Assembly: GCF_003984645.1 (NCBI RefSeq)
Contig: NZ_RWKI01000003.1
Coordinates: forward strand, 124,001-188,000
DNA from: Variovorax sp. MHTC-1
GTDB taxonomy: Bacteria; Pseudomonadota; Gammaproteobacteria; Burkholderiales; Burkholderiaceae_C
Direction of reading: 5' to 3'
Length of the DNA: 64,000 nucleotides
The notes under the pieces are model-generated. The model saw nothing but the letters and a program-made list of their open reading frames with translations. It had not been told where the DNA came from and did not search any database. The translations under genes were made by a program, and so were the position numbers. Below are positions 1 to 10,453 of this stretch, piece by piece (position 1 is the first letter of the stretch; each line of letters opens with the position of its first letter).

Positions 1-1
1 C

Positions 2-37
2 CCGACCGCCGTTCAAGCCACCGAAGGAGCAATTTAA
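2..37 (+). CDS. C-terminal end of an upstream gene, probably ABC permease (partial)
   Basis: Frame 2 is open from the window edge and stops at a TAA at 35-37, giving the tail PTAVQATEGAI. The next gene encodes the second permease of a BMP-type purine/nucleoside ABC transporter, so this is most likely the tail of the first permease; that is inferred from order only. An ATG at 37-39 overlaps the stop and opens a 28-codon frame running entirely through a repeat element, which looks like a by-product of the repeat rather than a gene. Confidence 0.45.
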   Translation, partial: PTAVQATEGAI

Positions 38-40
38 TGA

Positions 41-119
41 ACCCCCACGCTCACCACTTCGTGTATTCGCTGCCCCCCGAGGGGGCGCAGGCCTCCCTTG
101 GGGCGGCCCGGCGGGAGGC
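41..119. repeat. Intra-operon GC-rich hairpin repeat, copy 1
   Basis: It contains the hallmarks CACTTCGTGT, a CCCCCCGAGGGGG hairpin and TTGGGGCGGCCCGGCGG. The same blocks recur at 2271-2348 and, in variant form, at five more places in the window. It fills the junction between two permease genes, and its last bases (GGGAGG, 113-118) act as the ribosome binding site of the downstream gene. Confidence 0.8.
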
Positions 120-122
120 ATG

Positions 123-1043
123 ATGGAATCCTACGCACTCCTCCTCGGCTCCACGCTCAGCGCCGGCACCGTGCTCGCGATCGCGGCGCTGGGCCTCTTG
201 ATCAACGAAAAGGCCGGCATCGTGAATCTCGGCGCCGAGGGCATGATGCTGTGCGCCGCGATCGCGGGCTTCGCCACCGTGGTGGTCACGCGCAACACCT
301 GGCTCGGCTTTCTTGCCGGCGCCGCGGCGGGTGCGCTGCTGGCGGCCTTCTTCGGCGTGCTGGTGATCTGGCTCAACACCAACCAGTACGCGACCGGGCT
401 CGCGCTGAGCCTGTTCGGCGTCGGCTTCTCTGCCTTCGTCGGCATCAACTTCGTGCAGGCCAAGCTGCCCGAGAGCATCAACTACGCGCTGCCGGTGCTG
501 GGCGACATCCCGCTCATCGGGCCGGCGCTGTTCCGGCATCACCCGATGGTGTACTTCGCGGTTCTGCTGACCATCGGCCTCATCTGGTTCCTCTACCGCA
601 CGCGCGCCGGGCTGGTGCTGCGCTCGGTCGGCGAGTCGCCGGAGTCCTCGCACGCGCTGGGCTACCCGGTGCGCCGCATCCGCTTCCTGGCGGTGATCGC
701 GGGCGGCGCGCTGTGCGGGCTCTCGGGTGCCTATTTGTCGACGGTCTACACGCCGCTGTGGGTCGAGGGCATGGTGGCCGGCCGCGGCTGGATCGCGCTG
801 GCGCTCACCACTTTCGCCACATGGCGGCCGGTGCGCGTGCTGCTCGGCGCCTACCTGTTCGGCGGCGTCTCGATGCTGGGCTTCCACCTGCAGAGCACGG
901 GCATCGATGTGCCCAGCCAGTTCCTGAGCATGCTGCAGTACATCGCGCCGATCGTGGTGCTGGCGCTGATCTCGCGCAACCCGGCGTTCATCCGCGTCAA
1001 CATGCCGGCGTCGATCGGAAAACCCTTCTACCCCGGCTCATAA
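123..1043 (+). CDS. ABC transporter permease, BMP/nucleoside-type
   Basis: Inner-membrane permease of the BPD_transp_2 family (RbsC/YufQ type), about 306 residues and hydrophobic throughout with roughly eight to ten membrane segments. The motif LINEKAGIVNLGAEGMML near residue 30 is typical of permeases paired with BMP-family binding proteins that import purine nucleosides or bases. It is followed after 51 bp by such a lipoprotein, and purine deaminase genes lie downstream. ATGs occur at 120 and 123; the second gives the better spacing to GGGAGG at 113-118. The ATPase and first permease should lie left of the window. Substrate is inferred from neighbours. Confidence 0.9.
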   Translation: MESYALLLGSTLSAGTVLAIAALGLLINEKAGIVNLGAEGMMLCAAIAGFATVVVTRNTWLGFLAGAAAGALLAAFFGVLVIWLNTNQYATGLALSLFGVGFSAFVGINFVQAKLPESINYALPVLGDIPLIGPALFRHHPMVYFAVLLTIGLIWFLYRTRAGLVLRSVGESPESSHALGYPVRRIRFLAVIAGGALCGLSGAYLSTVYTPLWVEGMVAGRGWIALALTTFATWRPVRVLLGAYLFGGVSMLGFHLQSTGIDVPSQFLSMLQYIAPIVVLALISRNPAFIRVNMPASIGKPFYPGS

Positions 1044-1094
1044 TTGCGTTTCGTTTTGCTTCTCTGCCAACCTGTCCTTTTGAGGATTTCGACA

Positions 1095-2264
1095 ATGAAT
1101 GATCTGAACAAGCGTTCCCTGCTCAAGCTGGCTGCCTTCACCGCGGTCGCTTCGGCAGCTCTCATCGGCTGCGGCAAGAAGGAAGAAGCGCCGACCCCTG
1201 CACCTGCTGCACCGGCAGCCGCCCCGACGGCCGCAGCGCCCGCGCCGGCCGCACCGCTGAACGTCGCATTCGCCTATGTCGGCCCGGTGGGCGATGGCGG
1301 CTGGTCCTTCGCGCACGACAACGGGCGCAAGGCGATCGAGAAGGAGTTCGGCGACAAGATCAAGACCACCTTCGTCGAGAGCGTGCCCGAGTCGGCCGAT
1401 GCCGAGCGCGTGTTCCGCGACATGGTCAGCCAGGGCAACAAGCTGATCTTCGGCACCACCTTCGGCTACATGGAGCCGATGCTCAAGGTCGCGAACGACC
1501 ACAAGGACGTGAAGTTCGAGCACGCGACCGGCTACAAGACGGCCGAGAACATGCGCACCTACGACAGCCGTACCTACGAGGGCGCCTACATGGCCGGCAT
1601 CATCGCCGGCGCAATGACCAAGAGCAACACGCTGGGCGTGGTCGGCTCGGTGCCGATCCCCGAGGTGCTGCGCAACATCAACTCCTTCACGCTGGGCGCG
1701 CAGTCGGTCAATCCGAAGATCACGACCAAGGTGGTGTGGGTCAACGAATGGTTTAGCCCGCCGAAGGAAACCGAGGCGGCCACCGCGCTCATCAACGGCG
1801 GCGCCGACGTGCTGTTCCAGAACACCGACTCGCCGGCCGTGCTCAAGACCGCGCAGGAAAAAGGCAAGCGCGCCTTCGGCTGGGATTCGGACATGACCGC
1901 CTACGGTCCCAAGGCCCACCTGGCCTCGGCCATCATCAACTGGACGCCGTACTACACCAAGGCCGTGCAGGACGCGCTCGACGGCAAGTGGACCACCGGC
2001 CAGACCTGGTGGGGCGTGAAGGAAGGCGCGATCGACATCGTCTCGGTCGCCGAAGACGTGCCGGCCGAGACCAAGGCGAAGGTCGAGGAGGTCAAGAAGG
2101 GCCTGAAGGACGGCAGCTTCTCGATCTGGAAGGGCCCGATCGTCGCCCAAGACGGCAAGGAGCTGATCGCTGGCGGCGCCGTGGCTGATGACAAGTTCCT
2201 CTCGGGCGTGAACTTCTACGTCAAGGGCGTGGAAGGCAAGGTCCCGGGCGGCGATAAGAAATAG
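1095..2264 (+). CDS. BMP-family ABC transporter substrate-binding lipoprotein
   Basis: Periplasmic solute receptor of the basic membrane protein (Med/BmpA) family, 389 residues. The N-terminus has a lipobox LIGC with Cys26, then an Ala/Pro-rich tether to about residue 60, then a BMP core starting NVAFAYVGPVGDGGW. The family binds purine nucleosides, and some members bind purine bases. The open frame extends 17 codons further up, but ATG 1095 gives a proper lipoprotein signal. It follows the permease directly and is paralogous to the protein at 5396-6493, sharing SFGYMEP-like, GSVPIPEVL-like and WGGVKEG segments. Confidence 0.93.
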   Translation: MNDLNKRSLLKLAAFTAVASAALIGCGKKEEAPTPAPAAPAAAPTAAAPAPAAPLNVAFAYVGPVGDGGWSFAHDNGRKAIEKEFGDKIKTTFVESVPESADAERVFRDMVSQGNKLIFGTTFGYMEPMLKVANDHKDVKFEHATGYKTAENMRTYDSRTYEGAYMAGIIAGAMTKSNTLGVVGSVPIPEVLRNINSFTLGAQSVNPKITTKVVWVNEWFSPPKETEAATALINGGADVLFQNTDSPAVLKTAQEKGKRAFGWDSDMTAYGPKAHLASAIINWTPYYTKAVQDALDGKWTTGQTWWGVKEGAIDIVSVAEDVPAETKAKVEEVKKGLKDGSFSIWKGPIVAQDGKELIAGGAVADDKFLSGVNFYVKGVEGKVPGGDKK

Positions 2265-2270
2265 CCCCCG

Positions 2271-2348
2271 GCTTTTCACTTCGCTGCGCTTCGTGTAACT
2301 CCACCCCCCGAGGGGGAGGCGCGGCCGCCTTGGGGCGGCCCGGCGGCG
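2271..2348. repeat. Intra-operon GC-rich hairpin repeat, copy 2
   Basis: It carries CTTCGTGTAACTCCACC, a CCCCCCGAGGGGG hairpin and CCTTGGGGCGGCCCGGCGG, matching copy 1 closely at both ends. It lies between the BMP lipoprotein and the Rieske oxygenase, immediately before a terminator-like hairpin. Confidence 0.8.
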
Positions 2349-2366
2349 TCCGCCTCCCCACCTTGG

Positions 2367-2393
2367 AAGGGTTGCCCATCGGCAACCCTTTTT
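2367..2393 (+). terminator. Rho-independent terminator after the BMP lipoprotein gene
   Basis: AAGGGTTGCC (2367-2376), loop CATC, GGCAACCCTT (2381-2390), then further T residues. The 10-bp stem is perfect. It should limit read-through from the transporter genes into the Rieske/deaminase pair, which start only 14 bp later, so those two genes may depend on partial read-through. No separate promoter is evident in the short gap. Confidence 0.75.
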
Positions 2394-2406
2394 CATTGCC
2401 CCCACG

Positions 2407-4451
<2,045 letters not shown>

Positions 4452-4457
4452 GCCGGC

Positions 4458-4658
4458 CTACTCGTCGAGGAAGTCCCCTCTGTAGAAGCTCCATGCCGTA
4501 CCGTCGTGAAGATAGAAGTGGCCGTCGGCGCAGAAGTCCTTGCCTGGAAAGAACTCCCGGTATGCGCGTGGCACGAGGCGCGCCAGTTGCTCGTCGGACA
4601 TTTCTTCGAATTGATCCGGCGTGATGGGCTGGCCTGCTTTGAGTCTGCGAGTTTCCAT
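4458..4658 (-). CDS. Small hypothetical protein
   Basis: About 66 residues from ATG 4658 (an ATG at 4688 would add ten). The sequence is polar and mixed, ending in DGTAWSFYRGDFLDE, with no signal peptide or membrane segment. It lies convergent to the adenine deaminase gene and 6 bp from its stop. I do not recognise a family, and no clear ribosome binding site supports either start. Confidence 0.5.
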   Translation of the reverse strand: METRRLKAGQPITPDQFEEMSDEQLARLVPRAYREFFPGKDFCADGHFYLHDGTAWSFYRGDFLDE

Positions 4659-4702
4659 GGTCGTGCGTTCTACCGCAAATCCTCCCATGTCGCTGTCGCG
4701 CG

Positions 4703-5089
4703 CTAAGACCTGCGGCCACGCGTCCGCCGCATTTCCTTGCGGGTCTCCTGAAGCTCCTTCAACTGCGCCAGCTGGCTCGGGCAGTCCGCGTTGCTCGCGA
4801 CCAGGACGAAGGGGCTGCGCCGGAGCCCCTCGACCGACTTCTCGACATCCGCGGGCATGCGATTCTTGTTGATCAGCCCGGCGGCGACGGCGGCCCTGGA
4901 TTCCTTGTAGAAAGCCTTCTCGAAGGCCGGGGTGCCGCAGCGCGCCGCGATCACTCGCCAGTCGGCCTCCTGCTGCTCGGCCGCGTTCGGCGCGGCGATC
5001 GTCTCTCGTTCCGTCTGGGCCCCGGCCGGCACGCAGATGCCGAGCACGGAGGCCGATAGGAGTGCTCCCAGTTCAAATCGCGCTTTCAT
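4703..5089 (-). CDS. Hypothetical secreted protein
   Basis: 128 residues with a likely Sec signal peptide (MKARFELGALLSASVLGICV, cleavage near AGA-Q24). The mature part contains two Cys residues (in AARCGTP and NADCPSQ) that could form a disulfide, and an Arg-rich tail. It is probably periplasmic. Function unknown; it reads in the same direction as the small gene at 4458-4658. Confidence 0.7.
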   Translation of the reverse strand: MKARFELGALLSASVLGICVPAGAQTERETIAAPNAAEQQEADWRVIAARCGTPAFEKAFYKESRAAVAAGLINKNRMPADVEKSVEGLRRSPFVLVASNADCPSQLAQLKELQETRKEMRRTRGRRS

Positions 5090-5395
5090 AGTATCCGCCC
5101 GCTTCCAGCGAACGCAGATGGGCGTTCAGCGTTTCCATCCTACTGCTGCATCTTCGCCCGCGCACGTCGATGCCGTGAACTATTGCGCCGGAGCGCGCGC
5201 GAAGTTGCGGATTCGTATCGGCGCGTGGCGCGCTTGCCGCATACGGCCGTCGCCTGGACGGTCGATGCCGATCGGGTTGCGGACTCGGGGGCGACGGCCA
5301 TCCGGCGAGCTTGGGGTGCGTGCCGGTAAAATGACGCCCCGGCGCTGCCGCCCCGCAGCGCCGTTTTTTCATCCGGGGCCATGTAGAGGAACACC
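5090..5395. other. Gene-free leader region upstream of second BMP gene
   Basis: About 306 bp between the start of the secreted-protein gene (minus strand) and the BMP gene at 5396. It holds a possible -10 element TAAAAT at 5327-5332, with no convincing -35, and a strong terminator-like hairpin at 5340-5369. No open frame with coding character is seen in it. Confidence 0.5.
5340..5369 (+). terminator. Terminator-like hairpin in the leader of the second BMP gene
   Basis: CGGCGCTGC (5340-5348), loop CGCCCC, GCAGCGCCG (5355-5363), then six T at 5364-5369. The stem is a perfect 9 bp. It sits 27 bp upstream of the ATG in the sense of the downstream gene, and the preceding gene reads the other way, so it is either an attenuator or a 5-prime stabilising hairpin, not an ordinary end-of-gene terminator. 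Confidence 0.65.
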
Positions 5396-6493
5396 ATGTA
5401 CAAAAACCTCGCGGGCAGCGCCATCGTGGCGCTCGCAGCCGCCTGTTTTTTATCGCCTTCATTCTCCCAACCGAAGCCCGCGGCCGATCCGCTCAAGATC
5501 GGCTTCGTGTACGTCGCGCCTGTCACCGATGCCGGCTGGGTGCGCCAGCATGAAGAGGGCCGCAAGGCCGTCGAGGCCGCATTGCCGGGCAAGGTGAAAA
5601 CCACCTTCGTCGAGAACGTGCCCGAGGGCGCCGATGCCGAGCGCGTGATCCGCGACCTTGCGCAGCAGGGCAACAAGCTCATCTTCACGCCGAGCTTCGG
5701 CTACATGGAGCCCACGCTCAAGGTGGCGCGCGATTTCCCGGACGTGAAGTTCGAATCCGTCACCGGCTACAAGGCCGCACCCAACGTCGCGACCGCGAAC
5801 GCGCGCTACTACCAGGGCCGCTACCTCGCCGGCGTCGCGGCCGGCCGCATGACGAAGACCCATATCGCGGGCTACGTGGCCGGCTTCCCGATCCCCGAGG
5901 TGCTGCAGGGCATCAACGCCTTCACGCTCGGCATGCGCTCGGTGAACCCGAAGGCGCAGGTCAAAGTCGTCTGGCTCGATGCCTGGTTCGACCCGCCGAA
6001 GGAGCGCGATGCCGCGATGACGCTGTTCAACCAGGGCGTCGACGTGATCGCCTTCCATACCGGCTCCACCGCCGTCATGGCTGCGGCGCAGGAGCGCGGC
6101 ATGATGGCTGTGGCCTACCACTCCGACATGCGCAAGGTGGCGCCGGATGCGCAGATCGTCGCCGTCACCCACCAATGGGGCGGCTACTACACGCAGCGTG
6201 CGCAGGCCGTGCTCGACGGCAGCTGGAAGGCCACCAGCGTCTGGGGCGGCGTCAAGGAGGGGATGATCCGCGTCGGCGACTTCGGGCCCAAGGTGCCGAA
6301 GGCCGTGCAGGAGGAGGTGCTGGCGCGCCAGCAGGACATCGCCAGCGGCAAGCTGCAGGTCTTTCGCGCGGTCGCGGACGTGCGCGACAACGAAGGCAAG
6401 CTAGCCATCGCCAAGGGCACGAGCCTGCGCGACGATCAGATCCTCACGATGAACTGGCTGGCCGAGGGCGTGCAGGGGCGCATCGCGCGCTGA
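5396..6493 (+). CDS. BMP-family ABC transporter substrate-binding protein (second copy)
   Basis: 365 residues with a signal peptide (MYKNLAGSAIVALAAACF, cleavage near SFS-Q24) but no lipobox Cys, unlike the paralogue at 1095-2264. The core begins KIGFVYVAPVTDAGW and shares GFPIPEVLQGINAFTLG and WGGVKEGM with it. It should be a soluble periplasmic receptor for purine-type solutes. No transporter subunits adjoin it, so it may feed the transporter at the left edge with another ligand range. It probably has its own regulated leader. Confidence 0.92.
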   Translation: MYKNLAGSAIVALAAACFLSPSFSQPKPAADPLKIGFVYVAPVTDAGWVRQHEEGRKAVEAALPGKVKTTFVENVPEGADAERVIRDLAQQGNKLIFTPSFGYMEPTLKVARDFPDVKFESVTGYKAAPNVATANARYYQGRYLAGVAAGRMTKTHIAGYVAGFPIPEVLQGINAFTLGMRSVNPKAQVKVVWLDAWFDPPKERDAAMTLFNQGVDVIAFHTGSTAVMAAAQERGMMAVAYHSDMRKVAPDAQIVAVTHQWGGYYTQRAQAVLDGSWKATSVWGGVKEGMIRVGDFGPKVPKAVQEEVLARQQDIASGKLQVFRAVADVRDNEGKLAIAKGTSLRDDQILTMNWLAEGVQGRIAR

Positions 6494-6498
6494 GCGGC

Positions 6499-7161
6499 TC
6501 AGTGCACGAAGCCGCGCTCGCGGTGGAAGTACGCCGCCTCGGGGTCGAGCTTTTTCACCTGCACCGCCGGCGAGCCTGCGTACACCGCGTATTCCTCGGT
6601 GTGCGCCTTGTTGAGCACCGAGCCCGCACCCAGCATCGATCGGTCGGGCAAGGCCGCGCCGCCGAGCACCGTGACGCGCGTGCCGAGCAGGCAGTAGGCG
6701 CCGATGCGGATCGGCTTGCAGTCCTGGCGGTTGTCCGCCACGTTGATGCCGTGCGTGATCAGCTGCGAGCGGTAGCCCGCGATGGTGGTGAAGGCGCCGA
6801 TGTCGACGCGATCGGTGCAGTCGATGATGTGCTGCTTGGTGATGGCCGCATGCTCGCCCACCGAGAGGGTCGGATCGCGGTCGGTGCGGTGCGTGAAGTG
6901 CGCGCCCTTCGGCGGATGGCCGGTGATCCAGTTGGAGCGGTCGATGACCGAATGCGCGCCGCATTCGAGCCGGCCCAGGTGGACGGCGACGTTGAAGTGG
7001 CCGATGTAGGCGCCTTCGCCCATGACCAGCTGCCCCGGAAATACGTAGGACAGCCCGATGCGCGCGCCGTCGGCGATCTGGTAGCCCCAGAAGCGGCGCA
7101 GCACCCGGCGCTTGAGCGCCCAGGGCAGGAACACCACGGCGAGCGCCAGCAGCTTCTTCAC
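6499..7161 (-). CDS. Left-handed beta-helix acetyltransferase (WcaF-like)
   Basis: 220 residues from a GTG start at 7161 that overlaps the glycosyltransferase stop (GTGA). Hexapeptide-type turns such as ISDRS-, IGAYCLLGTRVTVLGG- and IDIGAFTTIAG-like segments indicate a trimeric acyltransferase that O-acetylates a sugar. A hydrophobic N-terminus (KKLLALAVVFLPWAL) may associate with the membrane. It is the distal gene of a two-gene operon and likely modifies the glycan built by its neighbour, possibly an exopolysaccharide. Confidence 0.82.
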   Translation of the reverse strand: MKKLLALAVVFLPWALKRRVLRRFWGYQIADGARIGLSYVFPGQLVMGEGAYIGHFNVAVHLGRLECGAHSVIDRSNWITGHPPKGAHFTHRTDRDPTLSVGEHAAITKQHIIDCTDRVDIGAFTTIAGYRSQLITHGINVADNRQDCKPIRIGAYCLLGTRVTVLGGAALPDRSMLGAGSVLNKAHTEEYAVYAGSPAVQVKKLDPEAAYFHRERGFVH

Positions 7162-8312
7162 CGGGCGGTCTTTCGCTCTTCGATCACCCGCCGGTAGGCC
7201 GCCACGTAGTTCGAGGCCATCTGCGCGGCGCTGTAGTGCGTGGCGTTCTCCAGGCCGAGCCGGCGCATCTCGCCGAAGCGCGGCGCGGCCTGCTCGATGG
7301 CTGCCGCGATGGCAGCGGGATCGTTGGGGTCTACGTAGACCGCGCCCGGACCCCCGATCTCGTTCATCGGCGCGAGGTCGGAGGTGAAGACCGGACAGCC
7401 GCAGGCCTGGGCTTCGATGATCGGCCAGCCGAAGCCTTCCTGCAGCGAGGGGAAGAGCAACGCCGTTGCGTTGGCGTAGAGCGCGCGCAGCTGCTCGTGC
7501 GAGACACCCTGTACCGTCTTGACGCGGTCGGCGACGCCGTGCTTGCGCGCCAGCTCGGCCATCTCCGGCACCAGCTCGGGCCCGACGAAAAGGAGCTGCT
7601 CGACCGGCGCCGCGACGCCGCTCGCGGCCGCGCGCTCCTGCAGCGCGATGAAAGCCTCGAGCACGGTGCGGCGGTTCTTGCGCGCCAGGTCCCAGCCGAC
7701 GTGGATCAGGTACTTGTCGTGCACCGAGATCCCAAGGCCTTCGATAAGGGGCTGCGCCTCCTCCGGGGGCACGGGCCGGAAATCGTCGTTCAAGCCGTTC
7801 TGCACCACGCTGACCCTGGATTCCTGCGCGAGGCCCAGCGCCAGCAGCTCGCGCCGAGTCAGGTCCGATACGCAGGTGACCAGATCGGCTGCCGCCAGGC
7901 CCTTGACGATCAACCGCTGGAACAGCCGGCCGGTCCAGCTCACGTTCCAGCCCTCGACCATGCCCTTGGCGGCCTGCACCGCGATCACGTCGTGGCAGGT
8001 GATGATGTTGGGCTTTTTCTTGACCCAGGGGATGTACATGCCGTTGGAATGGTCGGTCACGTGCACCACGTCGGCCCAGCGCAGATGGCGGGCGATCAAG
8101 GGGATGAAGAGGATGAACTTGTCCACGTAGCCCAGCCACTTCCACAGGCGCGAAGTGGTCGGCACCCGCAGCACCCGCCGCGGCGGCGTGAGCACGCGCA
8201 GCTCGCAACCGGCATGGGGGAGTTCGCGTTCCAGGATGCGTTTGAAGGCCAGCATGCTGGTCTGGCCGTCGGGGACATAGTTCCCGATGAGAAGCACTTT
8301 CATGTTCGACAT
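7158..8312 (-). CDS. Glycosyltransferase family 4
   Basis: 384 residues from ATG 8312 (MSNMKVLLIGN). A second ATG lies at 8303. It has a GT-B fold: the C-terminal donor domain contains HVGWDLARKNRRTVLEAF and the retaining-GT4 segment SLQEGFGWPIIEAQACG, with the E-x7-E type pair that contacts the nucleotide sugar. Cytoplasmic or membrane-associated; the acceptor is unknown. It is co-translated with the downstream acetyltransferase. No wzx/wzy genes are nearby, so this is an isolated pair within purine genes. Confidence 0.87.
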   Translation of the reverse strand: MSNMKVLLIGNYVPDGQTSMLAFKRILERELPHAGCELRVLTPPRRVLRVPTTSRLWKWLGYVDKFILFIPLIARHLRWADVVHVTDHSNGMYIPWVKKKPNIITCHDVIAVQAAKGMVEGWNVSWTGRLFQRLIVKGLAAADLVTCVSDLTRRELLALGLAQESRVSVVQNGLNDDFRPVPPEEAQPLIEGLGISVHDKYLIHVGWDLARKNRRTVLEAFIALQERAAASGVAAPVEQLLFVGPELVPEMAELARKHGVADRVKTVQGVSHEQLRALYANATALLFPSLQEGFGWPIIEAQACGCPVFTSDLAPMNEIGGPGAVYVDPNDPAAIAAAIEQAAPRFGEMRRLGLENATHYSAAQMASNYVAAYRRVIEERKTAR

Positions 8313-8485
8313 GCGCGGCGGTCGGCGTCGCGTGGATTCATCGCTGTTCCTGTTGGATTGAAGGCGGATTATGTTCGAGTGGCTGGCGCGGCCTAGGATG
8401 TGCCACTGCCGAGCGCGGCTGTCATATAGCCTCCATATACGCTCGCACATTCCGTACCGGCCCCGCTGCCTTACCCTCGACGCCC

Positions 8486-9772
8486 ATGCAAGCGTACCGC
8501 GCCTCCCTTTTGCGATTCGACGCCGCCGGCCAGCCGGTGTTCGATGAAGACGGCCTGCTGGTGGTCGGCCCCGACGCCGCCGGGCGCCAGCGCGTGCTGG
8601 ACGCCGGCGCCCATGCAGCGGTGGCGGCGCGCCATCCGGGCGTGGCCGTCATGCACTGGCCGGGGCGCATCCTGGCGCCGGGCTTCGTCGACATGCATAT
8701 CCATTTCCCGCAGACCGACATCATCGGCGCGCCCTCGGAAGGCCTGTTGCCTTGGCTCGAGAACTACACCTTCCCGGCCGAGAGCCGCTTTGCCGTCCAG
8801 GCGCATGCGGCGGCGGTGGCGGAGATCTTCTTCGACGAGCTGCTGCGCAACGGCGTCACCACCTCGCTGACCTTCGCGACCTCGCATCCGCAGTCGGTGC
8901 AAGCCTTCTTCGAGGCGGCGCAGCGCCGCCGGCTGCGCATGATCACGGGCAAGGTGCTGCAGGACCGGCATTCGCCCGACGGCGTGCGCGACCAGACCGA
9001 ACAGAGCCTGATCGACACCGAGTCGCTGATCCGCCAATGGCACAGCGTCGACCGGCTGGGCTATGCGATCACGCCGCGCTTCGCGCCGACCAGCACCGAC
9101 GCGCAGCTGCGCGGCGCCGGCGAGCTGGCCGCGAAGTATCCGGACACCTGGATCCACTCGCACGTGGCCGAGAACAAGGACGAAGTGAAGTGGGCGCGCG
9201 AACTGTTCCCCGGCGCGCGCTCCTACCTCGACGTCTATGCCGGTTTCGGCCTGATGCGCGAGCGCGCCGTCTATGCCCACTGCATCCACTTCGACGACGA
9301 CGACCGGCGCCTGATGCGCGACACCGGCACCGCCTCGGCAGTGAGCCCGACCAGCAACCTGTTCCTCGGCAGCGGCTTCTTCGACTTCGAGGGCGCGGAC
9401 CGCATCGGCTGCGCCTACGGCCTGGCCAGCGACGTCGGCGGCGGCACCAGCTTCAGCCCCTTCTCGACCATGATGGCCGCCTACTACGTGGGCCGCGAGG
9501 GCCAGACCAAGCCGGGCATCAGCATCCCGCCGTCGCAGCTGTGGTGGCGCCACACCGCAGGCGCGGCGCGCGCGCTGGGGCTCGACGGCGTCATCGGCAA
9601 CCTGCAGCCGGGCTGCGAGGCGGACTTCCTGGTGATCGATCCGAAGGCAACGCCCTTGCTTGCGCGCAAGACCTCGCTCGCGAACAACCTCGAGGAGCTG
9701 CTGTTCGCGATGATCGTGCTCGGCGACGACCGGCTGATCGAGCGGACCGTGATTTCGCAGGCGCTGCCGTAG
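8486..9772 (+). CDS. guaD: Guanine deaminase
   Basis: 428-residue amidohydrolase converting guanine to xanthine. Zinc ligands His71 and His73 are in GFVDMHIHFPQTD, a guanine deaminase signature. SHVAENKDEV (near residue 231) supplies the next His and Glu, and ASDVGGGTSFS the catalytic Asp. Length matches the family. Together with the adenine-deaminase-type gene it completes deamination of both purine bases, supporting a purine catabolic role for the left part of the window. It is transcribed alone, divergent from the glycosyltransferase. Confidence 0.95.
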   Translation: MQAYRASLLRFDAAGQPVFDEDGLLVVGPDAAGRQRVLDAGAHAAVAARHPGVAVMHWPGRILAPGFVDMHIHFPQTDIIGAPSEGLLPWLENYTFPAESRFAVQAHAAAVAEIFFDELLRNGVTTSLTFATSHPQSVQAFFEAAQRRRLRMITGKVLQDRHSPDGVRDQTEQSLIDTESLIRQWHSVDRLGYAITPRFAPTSTDAQLRGAGELAAKYPDTWIHSHVAENKDEVKWARELFPGARSYLDVYAGFGLMRERAVYAHCIHFDDDDRRLMRDTGTASAVSPTSNLFLGSGFFDFEGADRIGCAYGLASDVGGGTSFSPFSTMMAAYYVGREGQTKPGISIPPSQLWWRHTAGAARALGLDGVIGNLQPGCEADFLVIDPKATPLLARKTSLANNLEELLFAMIVLGDDRLIERTVISQALP

Positions 9773-9775
9773 CGA

Positions 9776-10378
9776 TCAGCCGCGTCGGGTCGCTATCAGC
9801 GAGCGCACCTCGGGCGATTGCAGCCGCGGACGGCCCTCCTCAATGGCGGGCAGCGGCTCGGTTTCCACCAGGCTGGCCAGGCAGCGCCGCGTGAGGTCCT
9901 GGTAGGTCTCGGTGCCTTCGCGCTTCCACGCGATCTCGTCGTCGCCGAGCTCGCGCCGCACCGTGGCGGGGATGCCGGCCACCAGGCTCTTCGCCGGCAC
10001 CCGCATGCCGGCGGGCACGAAGGCGCAGGCGGCGACGAAGGCGTTGGCGCCGATCTCGGCCTCGTCCATCACCACCGCATTCATGCCCACCAGCGCATCG
10101 CGCCGCACCACGCAGCTGTGGAGCACGGCGCCGTGGCCGATGTGGCCGTTCTCCTCGACCACCGTGTCCTGGTCGGGGAAGCCGTGGATCGTGCAGTTGT
10201 CCTGTACGTTGGCGCCGCGCTCGAGCACGATGCGGCCGAAGTCGCCGCGCAGGCTCGCACAGGGGCCGACATAGCAGCCGGGGCCGACGATCACGTCGCC
10301 GATCAGCACGGCCGTGGGATGGACGTAGGCAGTGGCGTCGACCACCGGGACGACGCCTTCGAGTGCATAGCAGGGCAT
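9776..10378 (-). CDS. paaY: PaaY-type gamma-carbonic-anhydrase-fold thioesterase
   Basis: 200 residues of left-handed beta-helix repeats ([20 protein letters not shown] and following), with the gamma-carbonic anhydrase His residues in [15 protein letters not shown]. Divergent placement from the paa operon identifies it as PaaY, described as a thioesterase that removes inhibitory CoA adducts during phenylacetate degradation. It ends 4 bp from guaD, convergently, and its promoter region is shared with paaG. Confidence 0.88.
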   Translation of the reverse strand: MPCYALEGVVPVVDATAYVHPTAVLIGDVIVGPGCYVGPCASLRGDFGRIVLERGANVQDNCTIHGFPDQDTVVEENGHIGHGAVLHSCVVRRDALVGMNAVVMDEAEIGANAFVAACAFVPAGMRVPAKSLVAGIPATVRRELGDDEIAWKREGTETYQDLTRRCLASLVETEPLPAIEEGRPRLQSPEVRSLIATRRG

Positions 10379-10453
10379 GGGGATGCGCTCCAGCGAGGTT
10401 GGAAAAACAGGTAGCGCGCGCTAGCCTTGAGGGTTAGTACCAAAGGACAAGGC

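Noticed and set aside
37-123. 28-codon frame starting at the ATG overlapping the first stop
   Set aside because: It is made entirely of the hairpin repeat and ends exactly at the next gene's start; no evidence it is a functional peptide.
5090-5340. A definite purine or xanthine riboswitch
   Set aside because: I cannot identify a known aptamer consensus by eye; only the terminator-like hairpin is supported.
6499-8312. A capsule or exopolysaccharide biosynthesis cluster
   Set aside because: Only one glycosyltransferase and one acetyltransferase are present; no polymerase, flippase or export genes lie nearby.
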